Below, one piece after another: positions 28,742 through 36,977 of a stretch of 64,000 nucleotides of DNA. Source of the DNA: Colwellia sp. MB3u-45. GTDB taxonomy: Bacteria > Pseudomonadota > Gammaproteobacteria > Enterobacterales > Alteromonadaceae. The notes below the pieces were generated by a model. The model searched no databases. It was not told where the DNA came from and saw nothing but the letters and a program-made list of their open reading frames with translations. The position numbers and the translations under genes are program-made. Numbering within the stretch: position 1 is the stretch's first letter; the number at the start of each line of letters is the position of its first letter. Location: positions 434,001 to 498,000 of the forward strand of contig NZ_JACGVC010000053.1 of assembly GCF_014077005.1 (NCBI RefSeq). The letters are read 5' to 3'.

Positions 28742-29353
28742 ATGCGAGTGACTGTTTACGCACTTTTATTATCGACTGTTTTTGCTGGTTATAGCCTTGC
28801 TAGCACTGAGTTTCAAATACAGGCCAAGCAAAATAAACAGCTTGCTGGTATGGCCAAAAAAGAGTCTGCCCTTATGATTAATTTTACTGAGCAACAAAGC
28901 CTTGATAGTTGGCGCATTACTAATGACGGTGTCATGGGAGGCAAATCTCAAGGTCAGATTTCATTACAAGTAAACAAAGCAATATTTTCAGGTGATATAT
29001 CACTAGCAAATAACGGTGGGTTCAGCTCAGTATTTCGCCCAATAGAGCCTTTAGCTAAAGCGCTTGAAAGCGTAACAATAGATATTGAAGGTGATGGACT
29101 GACTTATCAATTAAGATTGATTGTTAACCTTGACGGTTATCGTATGGCTTATAAACAGAGTTTTGATACGGTGGCAGGCCAACAAACACAACTAAGTTTT
29201 ATACTGGCTGACTTTCAAGCATCATTTCGAGGCCGTGAAATACCCAATGCGCCGGTACTAACATCTGAAAATATTCGTGAAGTGGGTTTTTTAGTGACTA
29301 GCAAAGTCGCTGGCCCATTCTCTTTAATTATTGCTAGTGTGTTTTTTAAATAA
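28742..29353 (+). CDS. CIA30-family protein
   Basis: A 203-residue protein with an N-terminal signal-like segment (MRVTVYALLLSTVFAGYSLA). The body matches the CIA30 (complex I intermediate-associated protein 30) domain: SWRITNDGVMGGKSQGQI, GDISLANNGGFSSVF, and a galactose-binding-like beta sandwich. Bacterial members are of unknown role. An AGGAG site lies about 11 nt before the ATG. It follows the HAD gene and likely shares its ECF-type promoter. If the N-terminal segment is a true signal peptide, the protein acts in the periplasm. Confidence 0.85.
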   Translation: MRVTVYALLLSTVFAGYSLASTEFQIQAKQNKQLAGMAKKESALMINFTEQQSLDSWRITNDGVMGGKSQGQISLQVNKAIFSGDISLANNGGFSSVFRPIEPLAKALESVTIDIEGDGLTYQLRLIVNLDGYRMAYKQSFDTVAGQQTQLSFILADFQASFRGREIPNAPVLTSENIREVGFLVTSKVAGPFSLIIASVFFK

Positions 29354-29739
29354 ACTAGCTTATGGCTTTGGGCTATAGGTTGTTTTCTGTTCTATCACTA
29401 GGGGCTAACTAGGTAGTTATAAACTTAACTTTACCCGCTAACGCTCAGTTTACAGTGTATTCTGGCTAAACTACTAGGTGTGTAACTACCATAGTTTGAG
29501 CGCTTTGAAAAATCAGTTAGATAAAACTATACATAAACTATTAATAAAAGATAACTAATTGCTCTATAAACAATTACTGATTAATTATTTATCAATGACT
29601 TAATGAAGTTTCCCTGTCGATTTTTAAAAATAAAGCTTGTTATAAGCCTTGTAGTAGCAGTGTTGAGTGTTGATCTCATTAAGCACAATGCCTAGCAATA
29701 ATGCTATTGACTAGGCATTGTTATAGCATTTATTCAATA
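29354..29739. other. Convergent intergenic region with a strong hairpin
   Basis: No gene is supported in these 386 bp. A GGTAGTTA/TAACTACC pair spans 29412-29490, and a long hairpin lies at 29686-29720 near the end of the leftward SDR gene. Confidence 0.5.
29686..29720. repeat. Long inverted repeat at the 3' end of the SDR gene
   Basis: CAATGCCTAG-CAATA-atgc-TATTG-a-CTAGGCATTG forms a stem of about 15 bp with one bulged base. It lacks a T-run on either strand, so it may be a Rho-dependent or mRNA-stabilising structure, or a protein-binding dyad. Confidence 0.7.
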
Positions 29740-30486
29740 CTACCAGTTGATAGATTCTCCCTGCCAATCGAGATAGCTTGCTGTTTGATCTAACGCAGTG
29801 TTCTCAACAATGTCTAGTAGCTGTTTAGCGACAAATTCTGGGGTGAAAAGCTTATTAGCCGGAACATTTTTTTGAAACGGCTTTGATAATGGCGTATCAG
29901 TAGTGCCCGGATGAAAAGCGATTAGCTTGATATTTTTTGCTCGACGGGCTAACTCTATTGATGCGGTTTTAACTATCATGTTTAATGCCGCCTTCGACGC
30001 CCGATAACTATACCAACCGCCTAAACGATTCTCACTAATACTGCCTACTCGGGCACTAAATAGCACGAATTTGCAGGGTGATTTCCCGGTCAATAAAGGG
30101 GTTAATTTTTGTATCCACAACATTGGTGTTAAAGAATTTGCGGTCATAATTTCAATAAAGGCTTGGGCATCAAAGTCTTCTAAACGTTTTTCTGGACGAA
30201 TATGATCATTATGCAGTATGCCATTACAGACAAATACCCGCGTTATTGGCGCATGCTTATGCTGAGCTAATTCTGCGATCGCTTGGTCGATTGATTCTGC
30301 TTGGTAGTCTTTAAGACTAATTTTTGTCACATTAGCGCCTATCAAGTCACTAGCAACAGGATTAGGCTGTGCTAAGTCTCGACTAATCAGTATTAAGCCA
30401 GTGTTTTCTGAAGCTTGTATTTGCGCAGCAATGGCTTGGCCAATATCGCTATTTGCGCCGATGATCAGTGTTTGTTCGGTTATCAT
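29740..30486 (-). CDS. Short-chain dehydrogenase/reductase (C-factor-like)
   Basis: A 248-residue SDR with a variant nucleotide-binding motif GANSDIGQAI (residues 9-18), VCNGIL replacing NNAG, and the active-site YSYRASKAALN (Tyr-x-x-x-Lys). The C-terminus FHPGTTDTPLSKPFQKNVP is typical of the CsgA/C-factor-like group. The substrate is unknown. Its start lies inside the end of the DCC-family gene (38-bp overlap), so the two are co-transcribed leftward. A second SDR of the photo-oxidative island at 49093 is only distantly similar. Confidence 0.88.
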   Translation of the reverse strand: MITEQTLIIGANSDIGQAIAAQIQASENTGLILISRDLAQPNPVASDLIGANVTKISLKDYQAESIDQAIAELAQHKHAPITRVFVCNGILHNDHIRPEKRLEDFDAQAFIEIMTANSLTPMLWIQKLTPLLTGKSPCKFVLFSARVGSISENRLGGWYSYRASKAALNMIVKTASIELARRAKNIKLIAFHPGTTDTPLSKPFQKNVPANKLFTPEFVAKQLLDIVENTALDQTASYLDWQGESINW

Positions 30487-30874
30487 GACAAGTTCCTGAA
30501 TTACAGTGAGTGGTTTTAATATTAAATAATTTGGCGAGCAGTGCTGAAATTGGATGACGATATTTAGCTAAGCCTAAATAGACCCAGTGGCTGATAGTTT
30601 TAATGACTGGCCAATTAAGTGGTGCAACCCAAAAACCTTTGCCAACTAAAGTCCATGCTCGGTGTGTAACGGCTAGGCCCAATAATACTTGGCCGTTGTA
30701 ATGGCCATGCAATATTTTCATTGCGCCATCAAAACTGACGCTAGGGTGGAGCGTAGCAAAATTGTCTTGGTGGATATCGACCAAAGTTATTAAATCGTTT
30801 TGATCATGTTTTTTTAGCTGAGCCATTTCTGTGGCACATAATGGGCAGTTACCATCATAAAATATTGTTAACAT
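30449..30874 (-). CDS. DCC-family thiol-disulfide oxidoreductase-like protein (DUF393)
   Basis: A 141-residue protein that opens with FYDGNCPLCATEM, the YDGxCPxC signature of the DCC (DUF393) family, thought to have a thioredoxin-like fold. VLLGLAVTHRAWTLVG and the hydrophobic middle region are also typical. The function is not established; members often sit near photolyase, SDR and membrane-lipid genes. It is the first gene of a leftward pair with the SDR gene, overlapping it by 38 bp. I found no match to the ECF-type promoter upstream. Confidence 0.88.
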   Translation of the reverse strand: MLTIFYDGNCPLCATEMAQLKKHDQNDLITLVDIHQDNFATLHPSVSFDGAMKILHGHYNGQVLLGLAVTHRAWTLVGKGFWVAPLNWPVIKTISHWVYLGLAKYRHPISALLAKLFNIKTTHCNSGTCHDNRTNTDHRRK

Positions 30875-31005
30875 TAAATTAGCCCTAAAAGTTACTATAT
30901 ACGGCAGTTAAGCCTTGGAAAAATCTCAAAAAATTAAGCGGGTATAGCGAGGTGATTTTTACTTTACCCTTAATGCGCTCAACGTCAGATTAATGCTTAG
31001 CTCGA

Positions 31006-31665
31006 TTACTTTTCTGCTTGGCCATCGACTGAAAGTTTTTGCTGCGATTCATCAGGTTTTGCATAACTTACACGCGATAACCGTTTACTGGTGTGATAGC
31101 TGTCGAGCCCAGAAACCATGACGGTATTTAATGACTCAATATCGATATAACCGTCACTTTTTATTGCGTCTTGTTCACAAAGAATATCCGTTATTTCGCC
31201 AATCACTAATACGGTGTTATTAAGTTGTATTGGTACTATTTCTTTTAGCGTTAAGGCATATTTAAGTCGACTTTCTTGCACAAATGGCGCATTAACTGCG
31301 TCGATAAAATGTGGCGTTAATCCAGTTTGTTTAAATTCACACTCATCATTGCCGTAGCGCGCAGAGGTTTGATGAGCTGCTTGCCAAAAGCTTTCATTGA
31401 CTTGGTTAATCGTAAATTGTTTGGTTTGCTGAATATTGCGTAACGTATGTCGGTCAACACTGTCGGGGCGTGAAATAAAACCCACTAAAGCCGGTGAAGC
31501 ACCCAGGTGAAATACCGAGCTAAACATGGCCAAGTTATTGATATTTTGCTCGTCGCGGGTGCCAATAAGATTAGCACTTTTAAAACCAGATAAGCTGTTG
31601 ATAACCTGAGCTCTATAGCGAGGTTCCATATTAACCAGTTCGTCGTGATTGATAATATATTGCAT
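31006..31665 (-). CDS. Flavin reductase-like (flavoredoxin-type) FMN-binding protein
   Basis: A 219-residue protein of the flavin reductase-like domain family: RYRAQVINSLSGFKSANLIGT, NLAMFSSVFHLGASPALVGFI with RPDSVDRHTL, then the NQVNESFWQAAHQTSARY helix are characteristic of the split-barrel FMN-binding type. It may transfer electrons to an unknown oxidoreductase. An exact ECF-type promoter (TGATC-N17-CGTAT) lies 38 bp before its ATG on the minus strand, so I infer photo-oxidative control. It appears to be a single-gene unit, 131 bp before the DCC gene in the same direction. Confidence 0.87.
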   Translation of the reverse strand: MQYIINHDELVNMEPRYRAQVINSLSGFKSANLIGTRDEQNINNLAMFSSVFHLGASPALVGFISRPDSVDRHTLRNIQQTKQFTINQVNESFWQAAHQTSARYGNDECEFKQTGLTPHFIDAVNAPFVQESRLKYALTLKEIVPIQLNNTVLVIGEITDILCEQDAIKSDGYIDIESLNTVMVSGLDSYHTSKRLSRVSYAKPDESQQKLSVDGQAEK

Positions 31666-31702
31666 TTAAGTGCTGTCATATAAGTTGACTTGTGTACCTA
31701 GT

Positions 31703-31729
31703 ATACGTAATTAGCTGGGTTTACGATCA
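31703..31729 (-). promoter_or_regulatory. ECF-sigma type promoter before the flavin reductase-like gene
   Basis: On the minus strand TGATC (31725-31729) and CGTAT (31703-31707) are 17 nt apart, an exact match to the element before the ECF sigma gene. The -10 is 37 nt from the start codon. Confidence 0.78.
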
Positions 31730-31886
31730 CTTAACGTACTTAAACTTATCGATTTTTGTTGGTTAATAGCTAGGTTTATTTGTGGTTATAAGCTTTATTT
31801 GCCTGTAAAAAAGCTATTGTCAGTATAGCCTGATAGCCCAGAGCATTAATAACACAGAGCCATACCTGCTTGCACAAAATGGCGCG

Positions 31887-33644
31887 TTATATACGCTCTG
31901 CTTTGTTAGCTATCCATACGGTTTGATAAGGAGATAATATTATCTCTTGGCTTAACTCGGTAATGTTTTCCCCCGTGATTAATTCTACCCAAGTTTGGGT
32001 AACGATCAAATTAAGTTCGCTTAACGGCAAGGCGACAGCTTGGTCTGAGACGTTACTGACACAAAATATACTTTGTTTTCTGTTTTGGCTTTGTCGCCAA
32101 AAACCAAATAATTGTAAGCCTAAATGTAAAGTAAATTGGGTGGCGTTGGGATGAAATGCGGGTTGTTTAATACGAATATTTAACAATGTTTTTAAGCTTG
32201 AAAGCACTTTTGCGTGATGTAAACTACTATCAGCCAATGCGGCCTCTAGAGCCTCTTCATGCCAACAATGGCGATTGATTGAGCGGTTATTATGCGTGTT
32301 GGCCAATTTTTTATAGTCGTTTTGTGTTCCTAGCATGCTGTGAATATAAATTCCGGGTATACCTTCAAGGGCAAACATGACGGCATGTGCACAAATAAAA
32401 CGTTCAAAGTTCCAGTGGTCTTTACCTGCAACCGTACCTTGTAGCGCATCATAAAGGGCAATATTCATTTCATAAGCTTTTTGCTCGCCAGTGTTTGAGG
32501 TTCGCCATGAAATTTTACCGCCAAAGCTCTCAATAGTATGAATTAAACTATCAAGCTCAGTGTCACTTAATAATCCTTCTGCTGGACGCAGACCAATGCC
32601 GTCATGTGAGGCAATAAAGTTGAAATACAGGGTACCGTCTTGTGAAGGTGGCATGCTCATTAGCCAGCGTTTTAAATATAAACAATTACCGGTCAGTAAA
32701 GTGTTTATGAGTAAGGGTGGCAATGAAAAGTTATAGATACCGTGGGCTTCATTAGCGTTACCAAAGTAGGTAAGGTTTTGGGTGTTAGGAATATTGGTTT
32801 CAGTAATGATAATCGCTTGCGGGTCTGCAGATTCAATTAAGGTGCGTAATAAGCGCACAATTTCATGAGTTTGAGGTAGGTTAATACTATCGCGGCCAAC
32901 AATTTTCCAGATAAAGGCAATGGCATCAAACCTAAATATTTTCACCCCGCTATCAAGATATTGTCGAATAATTGCAGCAAATGCTTTTAATACTTCGGGG
33001 TTACGAAAGTCAAAATCGACTTGGTCGTGACTAAAAGTACACCAGACAAATTTTTGCCCTTTGCCGGTGTTCACTTCCTTTAGTAAGGGTGATGTCCGTG
33101 GTCTTACCACCGCAGAAAAATCATCGTCTAACTGCGCGGTAAAGAAAAAATCATGCCCTATTCCTTCGCCTTTGATGAAGTTATCAAACCAAGCACTGCG
33201 GCTTGAGCAATGATTAATCACCAGATCTGACATCAGTTGATAAGCTTGACTTATTTCAGTGATATCTTGCCATGTTCCCAGTGATTCATTAACCGATGAG
33301 TAGTCAATAACCGAAAAACCATCGTCAGAGCTATACGGAAAAAAGGGTAATATATGTACACTGTTGATGGTGTTTTTTAGATGATTATCTAAAAATACTT
33401 TTAAAGTGTGTAACGGTGGCTGAGCTGCTTTTATGATGCTATCACCATAGGTAATTAAGACAATGTCTGCTTCTGACCAATGATTGCTAAAAGGTGTTGG
33501 CGCCAGTACTTCGCTTGGTAAGCGCATAATATCAATCAGCGCATCGGCAATATCATCCGTTGCTTGCTCAAGTGCTACCTCGTGATAAATAGTTGAAAGC
33601 TGTTGAATTAACTTGTTTTTTAACGGTTCAATTTGTGCGGGCAT
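31887..33644 (-). CDS. GH13_18 sugar phosphorylase, probably glucosylglycerate phosphorylase
   Basis: A 585-residue alpha-amylase-family enzyme of the sucrose-phosphorylase type. Catalytic residues are visible: Asp240 in FRFDAIAF (nucleophile), Glu282 in ITETN (acid/base) and His347-Asp348 in IASHDGIGLRP. The start of the barrel shows ILPFFPYSSDDGFSVIDY, typical of GH13_18. Members split sucrose, glucosylglycerate or glucosylglycerol with phosphate. The three upstream genes (glucosyl-phosphoglycerate synthase, phosphatase, glycerate kinase) point to glucosylglycerate: products would be glucose 1-phosphate and D-glycerate. It is the last gene of the leftward operon, 15 bp after the synthase. 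Exact specificity needs an assay. Confidence 0.85.
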   Translation of the reverse strand: MPAQIEPLKNKLIQQLSTIYHEVALEQATDDIADALIDIMRLPSEVLAPTPFSNHWSEADIVLITYGDSIIKAAQPPLHTLKVFLDNHLKNTINSVHILPFFPYSSDDGFSVIDYSSVNESLGTWQDITEISQAYQLMSDLVINHCSSRSAWFDNFIKGEGIGHDFFFTAQLDDDFSAVVRPRTSPLLKEVNTGKGQKFVWCTFSHDQVDFDFRNPEVLKAFAAIIRQYLDSGVKIFRFDAIAFIWKIVGRDSINLPQTHEIVRLLRTLIESADPQAIIITETNIPNTQNLTYFGNANEAHGIYNFSLPPLLINTLLTGNCLYLKRWLMSMPPSQDGTLYFNFIASHDGIGLRPAEGLLSDTELDSLIHTIESFGGKISWRTSNTGEQKAYEMNIALYDALQGTVAGKDHWNFERFICAHAVMFALEGIPGIYIHSMLGTQNDYKKLANTHNNRSINRHCWHEEALEAALADSSLHHAKVLSSLKTLLNIRIKQPAFHPNATQFTLHLGLQLFGFWRQSQNRKQSIFCVSNVSDQAVALPLSELNLIVTQTWVELITGENITELSQEIILSPYQTVWIANKAERI

Positions 33645-33659
33645 CGGCGATATCTTCCT

Positions 33660-34886
33660 TTATTTTTGATTAAACTCTTCGTTGTCTAACTCTACGGCGG
33701 TTTTTAATTGAGATAAAATATCGGGAATAGCACTCACCACACGGTTCCAAGAGGGAATAAAAGGCGTTTCCATTGGGTTTGCTAAGAAAGTGTTGCCTGC
33801 AGTTAAAATATTTTGCGCGAACATTTCTACTGCTTTTTCTTCATTATGAATATCAAGTTCCAGTCCATTCATCATCGCGTCATTGCGATAGGTTTCAACA
33901 TAATCTAAAGCAATGCGATAGTAAGTTGCTTTTAAGGTTCTAAACTTTTCAGCGCTGAAGGTTTCACCTTGAGTGGCAAGTTTACGAATGAAAGCTTTGC
34001 TGATATCAATCGACATTTTTGATAGACCACCCGCGGTATTATCTAACGATAAGTCTTGATGCTTATGATCATAAGTGGCGGCAATATCCACTTGGCATAA
34101 GCGGTTTGGTGAATAGTTGCGATACATTTCAGATAATACGCCAATCTCTAACCCCCAATCACTTGGAATACGAATGTCATTTAATACATCGCGTCGAAAA
34201 GAGAATTCACCCGCTAAGGGATACAAAAAACTGTCCATATATTCTAGGTAGTCGCAATGGCCAACCGTTTTTTTCAGCGCTTTGATCAAAGGGGTGACCA
34301 ACAAGCGAGAAACCCGGCCATTTATTTTTCCGTCAGCAACACGAGCATAAAACCCCTTGGCAAATTCATAGTTAAATAATGGGTTGGCCACGGGATACAG
34401 CAGTCGGTCGAGTAACTCTGTTTCATAAGTGAGAATGTCACAGTCATGAAGGGCGATGGACTCGGCTTTACCTGAGGATAAAATATAGCCCATGCAATAC
34501 CAAACATTGCGGCCTTTGCCGAGCTCTTTTGGTGCTAAACCTAAGGCCTGTAATTTTGCATCTATTGCTTGTAATCTGGGGCCATCATTCCATAACACTC
34601 GATGGTGTTGAGGTAGCTGAGAAAAAAATGATAACGCGTGTTGGTATTGCGCTAAATCTGCTCGGTCTAAGCCGATAACAATTTCAGATAGATACTTTAC
34701 CTGTTTTATTTTATGAATAATATCGGGTAAAGCTTTACCCTCTAGCTCGGAAAACAGCGAGGGTAAAATGAGCCCTAATGAACGTTTTTTTGAAAACGCT
34801 AGTAACTCAGCGGCCATATTTTCTGGCTCGCGCTGGGCCAAGTTATGTAATGTTGTCACCGTACCATTTTGATAGAAGTCAGCCAT
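33660..34886 (-). CDS. gpgS: Glucosyl-3-phosphoglycerate synthase (GT81-like)
   Basis: A 408-residue GT-A glycosyltransferase. It has the GKGRNVWYCMGY donor-site segment (123-134), the metal-binding DCD (148-150) in ALHDCDIL, a YPLAGEFSFRRDVL acceptor-loop region and DWGLEIGVLSEMYRNYSP. These fit the glucosyl-3-phosphoglycerate synthase/GT81 family, which transfers glucose from an NDP-glucose to 3-phosphoglycerate. The next gene upstream encodes an HAD phosphatase of the mannosyl/glucosyl-phosphoglycerate phosphatase type. The product glucosylglycerate is a compatible solute, used by some marine bacteria under salt stress with nitrogen limitation. Confidence 0.85.
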   Translation of the reverse strand: MADFYQNGTVTTLHNLAQREPENMAAELLAFSKKRSLGLILPSLFSELEGKALPDIIHKIKQVKYLSEIVIGLDRADLAQYQHALSFFSQLPQHHRVLWNDGPRLQAIDAKLQALGLAPKELGKGRNVWYCMGYILSSGKAESIALHDCDILTYETELLDRLLYPVANPLFNYEFAKGFYARVADGKINGRVSRLLVTPLIKALKKTVGHCDYLEYMDSFLYPLAGEFSFRRDVLNDIRIPSDWGLEIGVLSEMYRNYSPNRLCQVDIAATYDHKHQDLSLDNTAGGLSKMSIDISKAFIRKLATQGETFSAEKFRTLKATYYRIALDYVETYRNDAMMNGLELDIHNEEKAVEMFAQNILTAGNTFLANPMETPFIPSWNRVVSAIPDILSQLKTAVELDNEEFNQK

Positions 34887-34899
34887 GATTTACCTCAGA

Positions 34900-35742
34900 T
34901 TAAGTTGCTTGTGAACCTAGTTGTTTTGCTAATAGTTGTTGAATCGCTTCTGCCCAGCCTTCGGGGCCATATAACTGGGTTTGACTGGTTTTGTATTGTC
35001 GATACAGCGGCGGAAAATCGTGCACCGGTGAGCGTATTTGCACGGCAATATCTGCGGCTTCTAACATGGGTGTGTCGTTTTCACCGTCGCCTAGGGCAAT
35101 GGTGTAAACCGTGTGGCGGCTAAAATATTCGCGATATTGTTGGGTTAACCAAATAAGCGCTTGGCCTTTATCACAGTAACCACCGACATGAATAAAGCGT
35201 CCTCCTTGGACAACGCTGGCGCCTAATGCCACTAAATGTTCGATAAAGGCTTTTTTTGTGCTGTTATCACCTATCCATTGCACGGGTTCACTATAGTGTC
35301 GCTGTTTTGCCCGCTCAGCTTGCGCTAAATCTAAGCCCGTTATTTTGCCCACGGCGGCGGCTGAGAGGGTTGAAAAACCGTGGAAATATGGCTGAAATTT
35401 TTCACTGTGCTCGTTCAGTAACTTTAGCCAATATTGTCTTGGTAAACAGAATGATTTTACCCAATAGTTACCGATGAGTTCAGTCTCTGCCGGTTGGGTA
35501 ATAAAGGTATTAATAGGGATGTAAACGGCAGCGCCATTTTCGATAATAAAGGGCGTATCAAGCTTAAGTTCAGCGCGAATAATCTCTAATTCAGCCAGTG
35601 TTTTACTGCTATTTAAGATCACCGGAATCTTGGCTTTGCTTAACTGTTGCAGTGTTTGACTTGCCGGCGTTGACTGATAGCTATAATGGTCAAGCAGCGT
35701 GCCGTCGAGGTCACTGAAAATAATGGTTTTTGTCGCACTCAT
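34900..35742 (-). CDS. Glucosyl/mannosyl-3-phosphoglycerate phosphatase (HAD-IIB)
   Basis: A 280-residue HAD-superfamily IIB phosphatase. Motif I is FSDLDGTLLD with the nucleophile and acid Asp11/Asp13, motif II is ILNSSK, and motifs III/IV include the Lys region near GQALIWL and GDGENDTPMLEAAD. FIIENGAAVYIP is characteristic of the MPGP group that removes phosphate from mannosyl- or glucosyl-3-phosphoglycerate. Its start overlaps the kinase stop by 4 bp, and the synthase follows after 13 bp, so the order is kinase, phosphatase, synthase, phosphorylase. The synthase neighbour favours the glucosyl substrate. Confidence 0.87.
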   Translation of the reverse strand: MSATKTIIFSDLDGTLLDHYSYQSTPASQTLQQLSKAKIPVILNSSKTLAELEIIRAELKLDTPFIIENGAAVYIPINTFITQPAETELIGNYWVKSFCLPRQYWLKLLNEHSEKFQPYFHGFSTLSAAAVGKITGLDLAQAERAKQRHYSEPVQWIGDNSTKKAFIEHLVALGASVVQGGRFIHVGGYCDKGQALIWLTQQYREYFSRHTVYTIALGDGENDTPMLEAADIAVQIRSPVHDFPPLYRQYKTSQTQLYGPEGWAEAIQQLLAKQLGSQAT

Positions 35743-36620
35743 AGATCTTCCATAAAGGGCGTTTTGGAAATATTTCTCGCGTAATCTAAGTAAAAAATAG
35801 CATCAGCAGTCTGTGAAATGCTCAGGCATGCTTGCACACTCAATCGTTGAAAATATTGCGTGAAATTTAAGATACCAGCAGATTTCATTATTTTTGAATT
35901 CGGTAAACCCATATTCTTGTCTTGCAATTTTTGCTCTTGCTCTAAGCGCCATTGGTAAACACAGTCGAATGACGGTGCTTGCAGTGCTAACCAGAAATTC
36001 ATTGTTTTATATAAAGGTTGATAGTTATTTTTAAGTTGTTGATTAACATAATGGCGCCATTCACCCTTGCTGTCATGCTTGAGCTCAAGTTCATTAACCG
36101 GGGCTTTTAATTGCTCGTCAGTTTGTGGCTTTACGCCCCAACACCAGCCTTCTAGTAAAATAATGTCTGCTGGCTTGTTAACTATTGGCCACTGTTCTGC
36201 AGGGTATGGTTCGTCAGTGGCTTTATTAAACCTTGGGATAGCAAAGCCTGTTTGCTGGGCTTTTAACTTTGTTAAGGTACTTGCTAGCATTGTCATGTCG
36301 TGCGTGCCAGGCACACCACGAGTTGCTAATAACGGGTGAATGTCATTAGCAAGCTGCTGGCGTTTTTCACCGGTGAAATAAAAGTCATCTAACGACATCA
36401 CTACAATGGTTAATTGATAGGTGGTGGCCAAATATTCAGCGATAAAATCAGTCAGTGTTGATTTACCGCTGCCTTGACAGCCATTAATACCGACAAAATA
36501 AGCGCCATTATTTTTCGTAAACTGACTGAATATTTGCTCGGCGAGCGGTTGGTAGTGCTCTTGTGCTGTTAGTTTAAAATTTTCTGGCAGTTTGTGGTGT
36601 TTAATAAAATTTGAGAGCAT
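35739..36620 (-). CDS. D-glycerate 3-kinase-like P-loop kinase
   Basis: A 293-residue P-loop kinase. Walker A is GCQGSGKST (47-55), followed by VVMSLDDFYFTG, the HPLLATRGVPGTHDM loop and ILLEGWCWGV, all typical of the plant-type glycerate 3-kinase (GLYK) family also found in bacteria and fungi. It would phosphorylate D-glycerate to 3-phosphoglycerate with ATP. As first gene of the glucosylglycerate operon it can return the glycerate released by the phosphorylase to the synthase acceptor pool. A pantothenate- or uridine-kinase-like role is the main alternative, but the neighbours argue against it. Confidence 0.83.
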   Translation of the reverse strand: MLSNFIKHHKLPENFKLTAQEHYQPLAEQIFSQFTKNNGAYFVGINGCQGSGKSTLTDFIAEYLATTYQLTIVVMSLDDFYFTGEKRQQLANDIHPLLATRGVPGTHDMTMLASTLTKLKAQQTGFAIPRFNKATDEPYPAEQWPIVNKPADIILLEGWCWGVKPQTDEQLKAPVNELELKHDSKGEWRHYVNQQLKNNYQPLYKTMNFWLALQAPSFDCVYQWRLEQEQKLQDKNMGLPNSKIMKSAGILNFTQYFQRLSVQACLSISQTADAIFYLDYARNISKTPFMEDL

Positions 36621-36977
36621 AATTTTTACTTTAGCTAAATAGTAATATAATTATACTTACAACTCTTATGCCATTAATTTAGTCACTGAATTTAGGGTGT
36701 AATCTATTGTAAAATAATGATTATTTTATTTTTGGTGCTGAATGTTAAAAAATGACAACACGGCGTAAAGGGCAGTAAATGAACAATTTGCTTTATTTTG
36801 GTGCAATTAGCTATTGTGCTTAACCATTGTGGCTAGCGAGTATATTCGTTAAGCGCGGCATTAAATATCACCTGGTTCACTGACCTAATTTCATCAGTTA
36901 GCATTTCATTAGTTAGTAGTGCATCACTGATAGCGGCTTTGTTTCAATAACTAAGAAAACTAAGATAATTAAGATAG
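36621..36977. other. Intergenic region upstream of the glucosylglycerate operon
   Basis: The 357-bp gap holds the leftward operon promoter and the 3' region of the leftward LysR gene. It is AT-rich, with several TAAGATA/CTAAGA-type direct repeats at about 36950-36982. There is no open frame and I cannot assign an operator. Confidence 0.45.

Noticed and set aside
30899-30925. CGTAT box on the minus strand upstream of the DCC-SDR pair
   Set aside because: No TGATC-like box lies 16-18 nt upstream on that strand.
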